Assembly: GCF_000204055.1 (NCBI RefSeq)
Contig: NW_006768794.1
Coordinates: 854,668 to 918,667 of the forward strand
Direction of reading: 5' to 3'
DNA from: Melampsora larici-populina 98AG31
Taxonomy: Eukaryota > Basidiomycota > Pucciniomycetes > Pucciniales > Melampsoraceae
DNA length: 64,000 nucleotides
Shown here one piece after another: positions 33,870-45,000 of this stretch. Position numbers and translations under genes: made by a program. The notes below the pieces were generated by a model. That model searched no databases. It was not told where the DNA came from and saw only the letters and a list, made by a program, of their open reading frames with translations. Position 1 is the first letter of the stretch; every line of letters begins with the position of its first letter.

Positions 33870-34395
33870 AAATCCATGTAGGCGCTGTCCAAAATACGCC
33901 TACATGGATGTTTTCCGCCAAAAAGCGCCTACATACAGCCTGTAGGCGCTTTTTTCTTTTTTAAATGACGCCTACAGGCTGAAAAACCAATGTAGGCGTC
34001 ATTTGTGTACGCCTACATTCTGAAAATAGAATGTAGGCGTCATTTGTGTACGCCTACATTCTATTTTTAGAATGTAGGCGTACACAAATGACGCCTACAT
34101 TGGTTTTTCAGCCTGTAGGCGTTTTATTAAGCGGGGACGTGGAAAATACAATGTAGGCGCTTTCAAAAAGCGCCTACATCCCCAAAAAAAGAATGTAGGC
34201 GCTTTTTTTGAGCGCCTACATTCCCTCCTCTGTAAGTAGGCGCTGGCAAATGAGCACCTGCTAAGTAGGCGCTTTGAAATTACGCCTACATGCCCCAGGA
34301 ACCATGTAGGCATAATTTCAAAGCGCCTACATAGTTTTTTTAGCCCAAATCAGCGCCTACATCCAGTCGTGCAAATGTAGGCGCTACAAATCCAG
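33870..34395. repeat. Left MULE arm: 22 GTAGGCG/CGCCTAC modules
   Basis: I count 22 copies of GTAGGCG or its complement plus one variant (GTAGGCA) in about 525 bp. They are arranged mostly as facing pairs, so the arm folds into a series of hairpins (for example TACGCCTACATTCTA facing TAGAATGTAGGCGTA). The right arm has 20. Confidence 0.85.
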
Positions 34396-34440
34396 CTTCA
34401 TAACCCCTCAGCAGGGTAATGAAGCCCCATTTTGATGTCC

Positions 34441-34725
34441 AAAACGCAGTTTGGCCTCAAAATGGGTGCACCAGAGGACGGACAACGCATTTCGGACTCG
34501 AAATGAGAGAACCGGAGGACGGAAAAGACCAAAAACGCAGTTTGGCCTCGAAATGAGTGCACCGGAGGACAGAAAACACATTTCGGCCTCGAAATGAGAG
34601 AACCGGAGGACGGAAAAGACCAAAAACGCAGTTTGGCCTCGAAATGAGTGCACCGGAGGACGTAAAACACATTTCGGACTCGAAATGAGAGAACCGGAGG
34701 ACAGAAAAGACCAAAAACGCAGTTG
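34441..34725. repeat. 91-bp tandem repeat, about 3.1 copies
   Basis: AAAACGCAGTTTGGCCTC recurs at 34441, 34532 and 34623, and its start at 34714, a period of 91 bp. Each unit is itself two similar halves (both carry CCTCGAAATGAG and ACCGGAGGAC). It lies between the left MULE arm and the 3' end of the transposase gene. Confidence 0.9.
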
Positions 34726-34893
34726 TGTTATTGTATTTGAAGTTTAATACAATCTTCTCATCTCAACATGAAGGGGATCAGATTATTATAATTCAAAAAT
34801 AGAAGGTTTGTAAATAACTTCCTCATATATATCAATCAAATTTTAACAAAAAAACCCATTCTGAAATTATTACACAAAAAAAAGAAATACAAA

Positions 34894-37800
34894 TTAATCA
34901 ATAACAACAACTTTTCGTCTTTTTGAACTTCTGGTGGTAACTCCTTCTTTTAATTCCTTCAATTTCTCTATTTCCTCCATCTTTCTTTCCCATAAAGCAA
35001 AACATTGTTTGAGGAAACCGTCATTTGTCCACCCAGCAGCATTTCTTCCAGCCATTGAAAGCCAAATTTTAAGCTGATCTTTCCATAGAGAAGGGTTTGG
35101 AAAAGGTGAAGGAGAATCAGAAGAAAAAGAAATAGAAACCCAATGACCATTTGCGACAAATCCAAGAGCTATAGGTTTATTAGTGGAATTCTTTTTGGAA
35201 GAAAATGGAAAGAAAGTCATACAGTGATGATGAGTGGTACTCATGATCACAACAGGCCATGAAAAAGCATTTGCTGCAATTGGACCCATAGTGGTTGATT
35301 CAAACCAGTTATATTTGCTGACAGGTTCATCTGTATAAGTTTCAATTTTTTCTGATATGTCTTGAATGTATCTTTCAGTTACCAGTCCTTGTTTTTCTTG
35401 AATTTGAGCCTTGGTGAGTGACTTTTTAGCTTTCGTAGAACCACTCTTCTGCCAATAAAACTTAAGATATTCTTTATGATGTATGTCTAGATCTTCAACC
35501 ATCTTTTGTCTAATAGATTTCTGAGCACCTTTTTCGTGTTGACCAAGAGCATGAGCTATAGCGGGAAATCCACAATGTCCATCCCCAGGAGGATCATAAA
35601 TAGAAGTAACATAAGGTCTAACAAGTTCTAATAATTGATTATGATACTCTTCAATCTTGTGAGGATCTTGATAATGATTTAAATGATAAAATTCTTGATC
35701 CTTATCATAATCAGCTTTAATAATTTCTTCATTATAAGTTAAAGCTTTCATCATTTCTGCTTCTTCTTGTTCTGATTTTAAATCATTTGATTTAAAAACA
35801 CGTAAATCATTTGAAAATTTTGAACTAGCTGAACTTTTTGAATTATCTACATCGTCTGAATCTTCATCTGAAACATCATTAAGATTTGTTTGATCTATAT
35901 CAGTTAAATCTTCTGAGTTTATTAAAATTATTGATTTTTTAACATCATCTGAATCATTTGAACCATCATCACCATCTTCTTCTTCTTCTGAATATCCATC
36001 ATCTTCATCAGTTGAATATTTAACAGCACACTTTGATTTAGCATGACCTAATTCTCCACAGTTACCACATTTCATTTTCCTCTTCCTTTCTTCTTTTTCA
36101 ACGTGTTCAAACCTTGAAGGATCCCTCTTGAGTTTTTTATTTTTAGCGCCTTTAGGTCTTCCTTTATTTTTGGGTTTTTCTGATTTAGAAGGAGGTTGAA
36201 CAGGAACTAAAACATATCTACCGCTGATTAACTTCTTCAAATCTGATTCAAATTTAGCTAAATAACTTTCATCTTGAAGTTTAATCTTTTCTAAATGTGA
36301 TTCAATTTTAGCTCTGATTTCTTGAAGATCTCTAGGTGCATACTCAGTAAATAAATGCCACTGCTGATCAAACTCTTCAATAGGAATAGGTTGTTCTACA
36401 AGTCCTAAATACGTACTAATTTGATGAGCACATGGTATACCCCAAGTGGGGGTGAAATTCGAGTTGCAAGGTGGAAGTGAAAGTGAATCTGAATTTAAAA
36501 TTAATTTGAGTTGATCATTTGCTTTCTTAATAGCAAATTGAGAAATTTTACCGTGAAGATCGTCAAAAATAGAATGAAATTTGTTGAGTTTTTTGGATTT
36601 TTGATGACGGATTGAGCCAATAATTTCATTTTATTGAATGTCCAGTGCGTTTTGAAAATGCTTCACCGTTGAATATAAGTCATGTTTAGTACTTTCTAAA
36701 TCTTTTTTGATGGTAGAATGAGTTCCTTCAGTTTTACTAGTTGTACCGGTTCCAAAATGTTTGAGTTTACTTGTAAAAAGGGAAACAAATTTGCGCTCTT
36801 GAGAATACCATTTCTTTTCTATATAGTTGAGAAGATCCTGAGCGTGATTTTCAATTAAGTAATTTTTAATAAGATCTTTTGAGTTGTGATAATCTAAATT
36901 TGTTTGAGAAGAACAAAAGGAATTCCATAATTTAAGAAAATGATTTTCATTGATTTTTGATGATTTAGATTTGATATGACTTTGAATATTCTTGTTGATA
37001 TGCCACAGACAGAGGATATGGTCAGCATCAGGAAAAATGATTTGAATACTGTTAATCAACGCTCTTTCACTATCAGTAGCAAATAACCTAGGTGAAAGTT
37101 CAGGATCACAACCTTCAAATAAAAGTTTAAATCGATATAAAGCCCATTCGTAAGTAGGTTGAGTTTCGTCCTTCATAAAACAAAAAGCCGCAGAGAAAGG
37201 TTTGTTAATTGAAGTAGTTCCCACAAAATGAAGACATGGTAATTCACAATCATTAGTTTTATAAGTGGCGTCTACTCCGTAAACGTGAGGGAATCGTAAA
37301 GCTAATTTGATTGAGTTAGGATGAGCACAGAATAAAGATAATAATTTTCCGTTATCGTCGTTATGAACATGATAATTCCATTTATTCTTGATGAAGAAAT
37401 CTAACAAAGCGGTAATAGGATCCCTTCCATTTAATTCTTGAGCTCAAAATTTCTGTCTTGCATTATAAATGTCTTTCATGATAGGATTGAAACCAGGATT
37501 CTTGTCAAGAGACGTCATAATGTGGCAAGGTTTGATTGAAGATCTACTTAATTTTTGAGCCAACATGATCTGAATTAAATCTAATCTTCTATATATTGAA
37601 AATTCATTAGGAGATTGAAAAGGTTCATGATTGTGAGATAAATTATTAAGGAATTGTCCAGTACTACTATTCCTGACTTGATCTAAAACCCAATCACCAG
37701 TTTTCTTATTTTGTTTAATAACAGCCTTCCACTGACATCCCGTTTTCTTAGTTGAAGTAATACGTTGAGTAGCTTTGCTTTTTCTAGGATTACCACGATG

Positions 37801-39625
37801 ACAGTGAAAATAAATTGTTTTATGGCATCCACAGTTATTTTTTGAAGAAGTTACAGATATTCCATATCCACCATTTAAAGATACAGAGTAAAGGTATTGC
37901 TTTGCCACCTTATCACTTCTAAAAAGTTTACCCCACCGTGGATCTTTGAGATCTAAACTTAAATCATTAACTATGTGAATAATAAGATTGATATTAATGA
38001 GAATGAATAATAATAAGAATAATTAATAATAAGAATGAATAATAATAATAATGAATAATAATAATAATGAATAAGAAGGATGAATTATAATCAGTATTAA
38101 TTTGAAAAAAATTGCATCAAATTTCGAAATTAATTAAAGAAAATCACTCACCATTTGCAATTATAGGCCAGTCTGCATCCACAGCAGAACACGCCACGTG
38201 GATATCTGGAAGATCTGTTGAATAAAGAACCAAAAAAAAAAATAGATGGATCAACAACCAAAAACGTGGAAAAAGAAAATTTCAAAAAAAAAAAAAAAAT
38301 CGAAAATATAATCAAATACCTTTGAGATTGATGTCTCCTTCAGCTCCAGCTTCATCTGGAAGATTATGAAGAGCTTCTACATGTTTTTGAAATTCTAAAA
38401 CACGTAGAAAAACACATATTAATATGAAGAATTATCAATCATGTAAAAAAAAATATAAAAATTGAAACTCACCTTCACTGAATTTATCATCTTCAAAAGC
38501 TTTATTTTTTTTGTTGAAAGGATCTTTAATAATGTATTGCTTATTGATATGAATGAAGTCATCATTGTTTCCATCATCTGTTGAACCTTCTGCGTCTAAA
38601 TCTGAATCTAAATCCATTTCATGATCTACGTGCTTTGAATCCAAATCCATTTCATCTCCGTGATTTAAATCTAATTGAACTTTGGAAAAGGGAGAAGGTT
38701 TTTGAGGTGGAAGTGATAAGGGAGCAGTTTGAAATGAATTTGAATTTGAAACAGAATGGGAAGTTCTTTTGGAAGGTGGAGTTGTCAAAACTACATTCTG
38801 ATTAAAATCCGTATGAAACTTTTGATTATCTTCATTTAAATTCATTTCACTGTCAGGTAATTGTTGAATGGAAATATTCTGATTCATCTGATTATTTGAC
38901 TGAATTGGATGAGTGAAATTGTTGAGATTCGGATTTAAATCATTCATCTGATTATTATTACTATTTGATTTGTTATAACTGAAATTTGAATTAGAAGAAG
39001 TGATTAAATTTGAAGAATTTGAAAGGTTTTGATTGACGGAATTAAAATTTGGTTGAACAGGATTATTCATCTTTGATTGATTGATCATATTCAAAAGAAG
39101 ACCCAAAGTGTTATTGTCAATTTGATTCATACTATTTTGATTTAAGGTATTTTGAGTTTGATTTGGTAAATTTAAATTACTATTATTGAATGAATGAGTG
39201 TTAAAGTTGGAATTATTATTGTTCAATAAAGTTTGAGTGTTGAAATCCGTGTTAATAACACCATCATTAATATTCAATAAGCTACTTTGATTGTTCATTA
39301 AATTACTTTGATTCATCATTAAGGAACCTTGATGGTTTGATGGAATTTGTTGATTATTGTTGAATAAATGATTATTATGATTATTGAACATCTGATTATT
39401 ATTATTCATCATCATATGATTATCATTATTCATCATATTATTCATATTATTCATCATTTGATTACTGAAGTTTTGATTTAAATTGTTGTTTATATTATTC
39501 ATTTGATCATGTTGTAAACTGTTGAAATTGTTGTTGTGATTATTCATCTGATTGGTATTGTTGAAAGGTTTAAAATCACCCGTAGGGATTTGGTTGTTGT
39601 TGTTGTTGAAGTTGTTGTTTTTCAT
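34894..39625 (-). pseudogene. MULE transposase fused to FAR1, SWIM, CCHC and OTU domains
   Basis: Minus-strand exons 39625-38473, 38394-38320, 38214-38152 and 37970-34894 join in frame to 1,456 codons with two internal stops (TGA at 37446-37444, TAA at 36630-36628). In order: an Asn-rich region (about residues 1-250); an acidic stretch; a FAR1/WRKY-GCM1-like zinc domain (CGCHKTIYFHCHRG, GCQWKAVI, LSHNHE); the MULE core with Asp in YGVDATYKTN, Asp in FATDSERAL and the C-x-x-H of LCLWHIN; a SWIM-like segment (GIPCAHQ); an AT-hook-like KNKGRPKGAKNKK; a CCHC knuckle (CGNCGELGHAKSKC); an acidic Ser-rich linker; and an OTU cysteine-protease domain with the catalytic segment PGDGHCGFPAIAHALG and a late His (NGHWVSI). 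The TGA is in TTGA context. A transposase joined to a deubiquitinase-type protease is unusual. Confidence 0.85.
37985..38075. repeat. AATAAT-type microsatellite in the MULE gene intron
   Basis: GAATAATAATAATAATGAAT-like repeats fill much of the third intron of the transposase gene. Confidence 0.85.
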
Positions 39626-39819
39626 TTTAATTTGATGTGAAGAGTGAAAACCTGGCGTGACTAGCTTTAAAACTGAGAAGTTGATGATTTTTTGAAGGGT
39701 GGAGGGTTGAAAAAGTTCAAAGTCCGTGTTCTAGAGTGGAAAAGGGGGGAAAGGAGCCAAGGGGCCTCTATATCAGTGGATTTGTACGTGAAGTTTGACC
39801 AAACTTCCATGTACACACA

Positions 39820-40310
39820 CGTGTAGGCGCGTTCCCACGCGTCTGAACAGCTGTAGGCGCGCAGAAATGACGCCTACATGGCTGTATTAGGAAAGTGGGC
39901 GCTTTTTTCCCACGCCTACATGCCGGAAAATCCATGTAGGCATGATATTCACCCGCCTACATGTCAAATCTTAAATTTAGGCGCTCAGAAATTGCGCCTA
40001 CATGCAAAAAAAGGGATGTAGGCGTAAAATTCAAGCGCCTACATATGTAGGCGCACCCAAATTACGCCTACAGTCAAAAAAATAAAATGTAGGCGTAATT
40101 TCCGTGCGCCCACATATGTAGGCGCTTCAAATTGACGCCTACATTTCATTTTTGGAATGTAGGCGTATACAAATGACGCCTACATTGGTTTTCCAGCCTG
40201 TAGGCGTCATTTGAAAAGGGAAAAAGCGCCTACAGGCTGTATGTAGGCGCTTTTTCGTGGGAAAAAGGCATGTAGGCGCTGTTTTGGCAGCGCCTACATG
40301 GATTTTGCGT
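39820..40310. repeat. Right MULE arm: 20 GTAGGCG/CGCCTAC modules
   Basis: 20 modules plus several one-base variants occur in about 490 bp. The stretch reading GACGCCTACATTGG ... CCTGTAGGCG is the inverted counterpart of a stretch of the left arm, showing that the arms are paired as a whole. Confidence 0.85.
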
Positions 40311-40840
40311 GGGCTGCAAATAGCAACGGCCTATTTTTAACTAACAGCTTCTTTCTTTTGGAAAAATTATCGACCTCTGGTTTCATTTCATTGCCGACTT
40401 ATCAATCACAAGATGTATCTACATATATAAACCAAGTTAAGCTGACATTAATACCATGAAACCAAGTAATTCAATCAAAGAGAAAAGAAAGTCAATTCAA
40501 ATATCTTAAGAAAAAGACTCAAAGTCTTACAAAGTGATCATGGTTTAGATAGATGATCAAGTTCTTTCACTTTTAGATAACAATTAACAAGAAAGCTTGC
40601 TTGGACAAAACTCCTGGGATTGTTCTGATCGATTTTAACTTACAAATGGTATCTCGTTAATTTGAAATGCTATACATCATCCAAAACCTTGATTTTTTAA
40701 TGTGTCTTATATATTGTGTTTTGTAGTCTTTATTTGACTTTGAATCTTGCAATCAACTGACTCAAAATGGTCAAGAACCAAGTTGATTTGAATGTGTAGA
40801 GAACATGAATCATTCCGTAGAACCAGTATAAGTGAATCAA

Positions 40841-41139
40841 ATGACATTAGTAGGCGTTCAAGGAGCTGATATTGTGGACTAAAACACTCGTTCTTGGTTT
40901 GGTTTGGCAATCAATGAGAATATTGTTGATCGACTTGCTTCACTTTCAAAAGGAAATACTAGAGAAATAACAGAGGGTGACATGATTAGATAGACAAATG
41001 ATAAACTTAAACCTGCTTCAAAAAGAACTTCAATAAGAAGTTTTCAAGATTCTACACTTAATACTAATCATTTCCATCCTGGTTTGCTTGATGCCTTTAA
41101 ACCGGGTTATGTGCATTATTCATCAGTTTATGAAAGATG
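40841..41139 (+). pseudogene. Unknown coding relic inside the CACTA-like element
   Basis: A frame from an ATG at 40841 reads as coherent protein (TLVGVQGADIVD, NTRSWFGLAINENIVDRL, FHPGLLDAFKPGYVHYS) but has a TAA at about 40878 and a TAG at about 40996. It then closes at about 41139. I do not recognise the family. It may be a piece of a host gene carried by the CACTA-like element. Confidence 0.4.
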
Positions 41140-41936
41140 ACAATGAATGTACAATGGATGGTATGATTCTCTGCTTTGTACTGTCCACATGGTCGCATGA
41201 AGCTCCTAGGGCGACATCTATGACGGATCAAAGCCAGAGCCAGGAGTTGCGCAAGTCTGAATTTCAAATACACTGCAAAATGGGAGATGTGTATTGGTGT
41301 ATCTTTGAAGATGAAAAAAACTGATTGTGCGCATTGGTTTTAATACTGACACTGGCGTCGATGACATTATCTTTAGCTTCTCTGAGGAGAGGTTGATGGT
41401 GATCTAACCATGGGGTCGAGGGTCCGTTGAGTCAAATGGCAGATGAGACAGTCCCTGGACAGCAGTGATATCAGTCTAGATTGTGTATGATTTGTCAAGT
41501 GGTGCAAACACAAATTACTGACTTACTGTAACATACCCAGACGGAGCATTTGAGCCCTTGATGGATGATTGAAAGGGGGATGAGGACAACCAGAGACGCG
41601 ATAGAAGCGGTTATGCATGATGGTTTTGGCAGGAGGTGATTCAAGTTGTTGGAATGTTCAATGATTTAGGCCGCTTATGGTTGTTTTACAGAGGCTTCCG
41701 TCTCTTTGTTGAAGGGGGAAGTGTGGTTGATTGGAGTTTCAGACGTTGTTGGTCTGTGTAAATACAGTGGCTCACATCGTGGTTTGTTGAAGACGGCATC
41801 GGTGGAAGGCGGGTGATGCTTGAGTGGGATGTCGAGCGTTTTGGGTGTAGAGGTTGCAACTAATTGCAGTGGTGGTTGTCGTCGCTTGGGTGGGGGATGT
41901 ACAGTCTGTGGTGTACCGTGTACAGCACCGAACAAT

Positions 41937-42030
41937 GCCCGACCCGTGTACATGCTGTACAGAGGTCACGTGATTTTCCGCACCCGGGGAATCAAAAATC
42001 CCCGCGGAAAATCAATTATTTTTTGTAGTG
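41937..42030. repeat. Right 94-bp terminal inverted repeat of the CACTA-like element
   Basis: Inverse complement of 32225-32318 with two mismatches. It ends TTTTTTGTAGTG and is followed by the duplicated TAT. Confidence 0.9.
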
Positions 42031-45000
42031 TATTCATGTACCTGTGACCATATTCAACACCGCGTGGTTATTAGAAGACTCATCTTATATGAAAACTAAA
42101 CGAACCAAGACCGTCAGCTGTACTTCCAATACTATATCATATGTTGGTTTGAAAATCGCGAGTGAATATCTTCTCAGTCAAGCGGAATGGTCTACCCGAT
42201 TTGATTTAATGGTTCAATATCAGAAGACATATGATGAAAGAGATGATCAGAAAGATTTCCCGATTGCTCCTAGATTAACAGCTCATAAGGAAAATGTCTT
42301 ACAGCTGCAGGAAGATAATCTAGGCATGTGGACCCCCTCAATGCAATACGACATTGCTCACCGACGGAATGTTTGGGAACACCGCATGCCTGACGGCTCT
42401 ATGGCAGATGTTGGGACTTTAAACAAGACATTAGCAGCTCAAGCCTTAAGAGATGCAAAACATCACGGTGAAGATATATTTGGTGACAAGCCTTACATGT
42501 TACCCGGTGAATGGCAACACGTGAATCCAATAACTGGACGAATTCATGCTGCAGATGAGCCCTGGGACGATGAAGCGTTCAGCGGTCAATCTCAAGCCGC
42601 CATGCAGACGGGTCGACTAGTATCTCACCTAGCCACACCAACGATTCCGAATTTACCAGATCATTGTATGGCAGCAATCACACCAGCTAAGTCGGCGACA
42701 GCGCCTTCTTGGTTCAAAGGAAAAAACTGGGATCCCAATTATGTGAAACCTATACCGCCACCAATCCAATATGAACAACGAGGTGGCTTTGCAAATCTCA
42801 ACAACAGCAATACATACCACAATAATCGCCCTAACCCGTATGCAAACCAGAACAATGCCAGAGCAAGCGGAAGCGGGAGTGGAAATGGTCTTTGCCCTGC
42901 GCTTGGTCCTGGAAGTTTTGTAAGAGGTTTAGGAGTGAACAAAAGTGGTGCTGTGAATCAGAAGAACAATGACGTGTCAACAAAGTGAGTTAGAGAATGG
43001 AGGTGAATGGTTCGGAAGGCGCTAGTTTTGTGTTATCCCCTTGTTCTTCCAAATATCTGTTTCCTCCTGAAGTCATGTCGCAGTCAATTCATATTGTTAT
43101 GTTACCTAATTCCTCATTCTTGGGAAATTGTCATGAGATGTGTATGAGAATGAAATGTTGAAAAAAATTGACTTTTGATTGTTTTCTTCCTCTTTTTTTT
43201 CCTCTTGTTAACATGTCATGTGATCTACTTAATAAAGAGATTCCTATGTTTTGAGGGGACAACACTCAAGAGAAATTATGCACACCCAGATGAACGGCAT
43301 CAAGAACCCACCCGTCATCGAGGAGAATAACAACCTAAGACTCCCTGAGTACGTTGTCAATGAGACATCAGTTCTGAAAGACTGGCCAACAAAAGCTTCC
43401 TGTGAGATGAACCTGGAAGAATCATTAGAAGTTAAAGGTCAACCATGAATTGGTGCATCCTGATCTCACTACCTATACTAATTGCAAATTGAATCATCAT
43501 TTCTTCATTTCATGATTACAAGTTGAAGGTCAACTATGAATTAGTTTATCCATCAATCAACAGATCAACCGTAACTGAATTCTTTCTTCAACCCTGCATT
43601 CCATGAATAACATACTCAGCCTATTTTGCAAATCCTATTTTCCCGCCTATCCAGCAAACACGTACTCCCCACCATACAAACATCATTTCATAAGGATCTT
43701 CAGGAAATTCACCTCGCCTAATTTTTTGGGCTTCACCTAGATCTCTTTCTCCCACTCTACACTTGCTAAGTTGGAAATTGCATAATCCCTCTAATTGTAT
43801 GTGCTCAAATTTCTCGACTAAAACTGCTCTTTTATATCTTCCATCATCATATTAAACTAATTACTCCCACATCTTGTTTCATTGTCTAAACCTACTGCTA
43901 CCACCCGTTATCCAATCTACATGTCTGGCCCGTTTGAACGACTGGCGTATACTCATTTTATAATTTGCAAATAACACTCATATTGATCACTCTACTATTT
44001 TATCCGTCTAGATCTCATCGGAAGATACACCAAGTACACCAAATCAGGAAAGTATTTGGGTGCCTCCTGTTCCCGGGGTCTCACCCAACAACACCCAAGA
44101 TAGTTTATGTATCATTGTCAATTTTGATGATGTGTACGTTGGTCTGACTCATCAGCGTAGTCCCAACATCACTCATGATGATCATCATTTTCATATTATT
44201 CATATTAAAGGAGATACATGAATTCAAACAAAATTCAACAAAACCTCCACTTCCTGCTCGGAAAATTGTGAGTTTTGAATGGCTCAAGTTTCCGACTTCA
44301 AACTTTCATCTTCATATTACTTGGATGATTTTCAAATCATCATCAATCAATCTTATGAATCTAAATCACATCCACCTTCAATCAATCGGTTCAAAGTCTT
44401 CTCAATATGTCCTATCAAACCCATCTCAATTCCCAAATCATGATGTCATGATTTCTCCCAATTGTTTGGTATCATTTCCTCAGATCCGGGATGTTGTTCA
44501 ATCCATCACCGATCCATGAGAGGTAAGATTGATCAAATCAAATGTTAGGAAGTAAGTTCTACTTCTCACATTTCATCGTTGTAGTTCTGGATTGATGGTT
44601 TTCACTTTTCTGGAATAGGCATCTCACCACTGATGCTACCATCAAGCATCCAGTACTCAATCAACCCGCTTCCACCGGTGGTAGAGTCTGAGAAGACTTG
44701 GAAGGAATTTCCAAAATGGTGTCAGTCATGATTCTCATCACCTGTCTTCATACATCATCATAACCGACTTCAATTGACTTGACCTTTTTTAGACGTGTGA
44801 TGACTGTGAACAAGATTTTCATGCAGCCATGTTCAACAAAGGCATGGCGAAAGGTTCCATAGGTTAGTTTTCCATTCATCCAACTCTTAACCATCAGATT
44901 TAAGAATCCTCACGACTTGATTTGTTTCAATAACTCACCAATTGGATCAACTTCAGATGGAACCCTTTCTTATCCTTAACAAAACTTCCACCTTGACTTT

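Larger units (their letters stand above)
33844..40331. mobile_element. Mutator-like element (MULE) with OTU-fusion transposase
   Basis: The left end at 33844 begins GGCTGTTGCTATTTTCTG. The right end at 40331, read inverted, begins GGCCGTTGCTATTTGCAG. Both are flanked by the exact 8-bp duplication TATTTTTA (33836-33843 and 40332-40339). Arms of about 500 bp behind each end consist largely of GTAGGCG/CGCCTAC modules. One large gene lies on the minus strand. The element sits within the CACTA-like element, which sits within retrotransposon copy D. Confidence 0.87.
32225..42030. mobile_element. CACTA-like (EnSpm) non-autonomous element with nested MULE
   Basis: The terminal inverted repeats at 32225-32318 and 41937-42030 are 94 bp with only two mismatches and begin CACTACAAAAAA. 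TAT (32222-32224 and 42031-42033) is duplicated at the borders. CACTA start plus 3-bp duplication identifies the superfamily. After removing the MULE (33844-40331) about 3.3 kb remain, with no CACTA transposase, so it must be mobilised in trans. The near-identity of the TIRs indicates a recent insertion. Confidence 0.85.
31878..42988 (+). pseudogene. ORF1 (gag-like) of copy D, split by a CACTA-like element
   Basis: The two halves are 31878-32224 and 42034-42988. Joined without the insert and one TAT they give exactly 434 codons with no stop. The 5' half starts MDTHPTIELEHARWIRNIQ and ends in YWHNVMINKN. The 3' half resumes at HVPVTIFNTAWLL and carries SQAEWSTRFDLMVQYQ, APRLTAHKENVLQ, AHRRNVWEHRMPDGSMADVG and PGEWQHVNPITGRIHAADEPWDDEAFSG. 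The C-terminus is Asn/Gly-rich. The match to copy C across the junction proves the insertion point. Apart from the insertion the frame is undamaged. Confidence 0.85.

Noticed and set aside
33870..34395. CRISPR-like regular short repeats
   Set aside because: The modules are inverted pairs with variable loops, not direct repeats with unique spacers, and they are the arms of a eukaryotic MULE.
34398..34714. Overlapping minus-strand frames of 80-90 codons with repeated SFRGQTAFLVF-like phrases
   Set aside because: They only translate the 91-bp tandem repeat. Three overlapping frames are open at once and there is no start context or splice structure.
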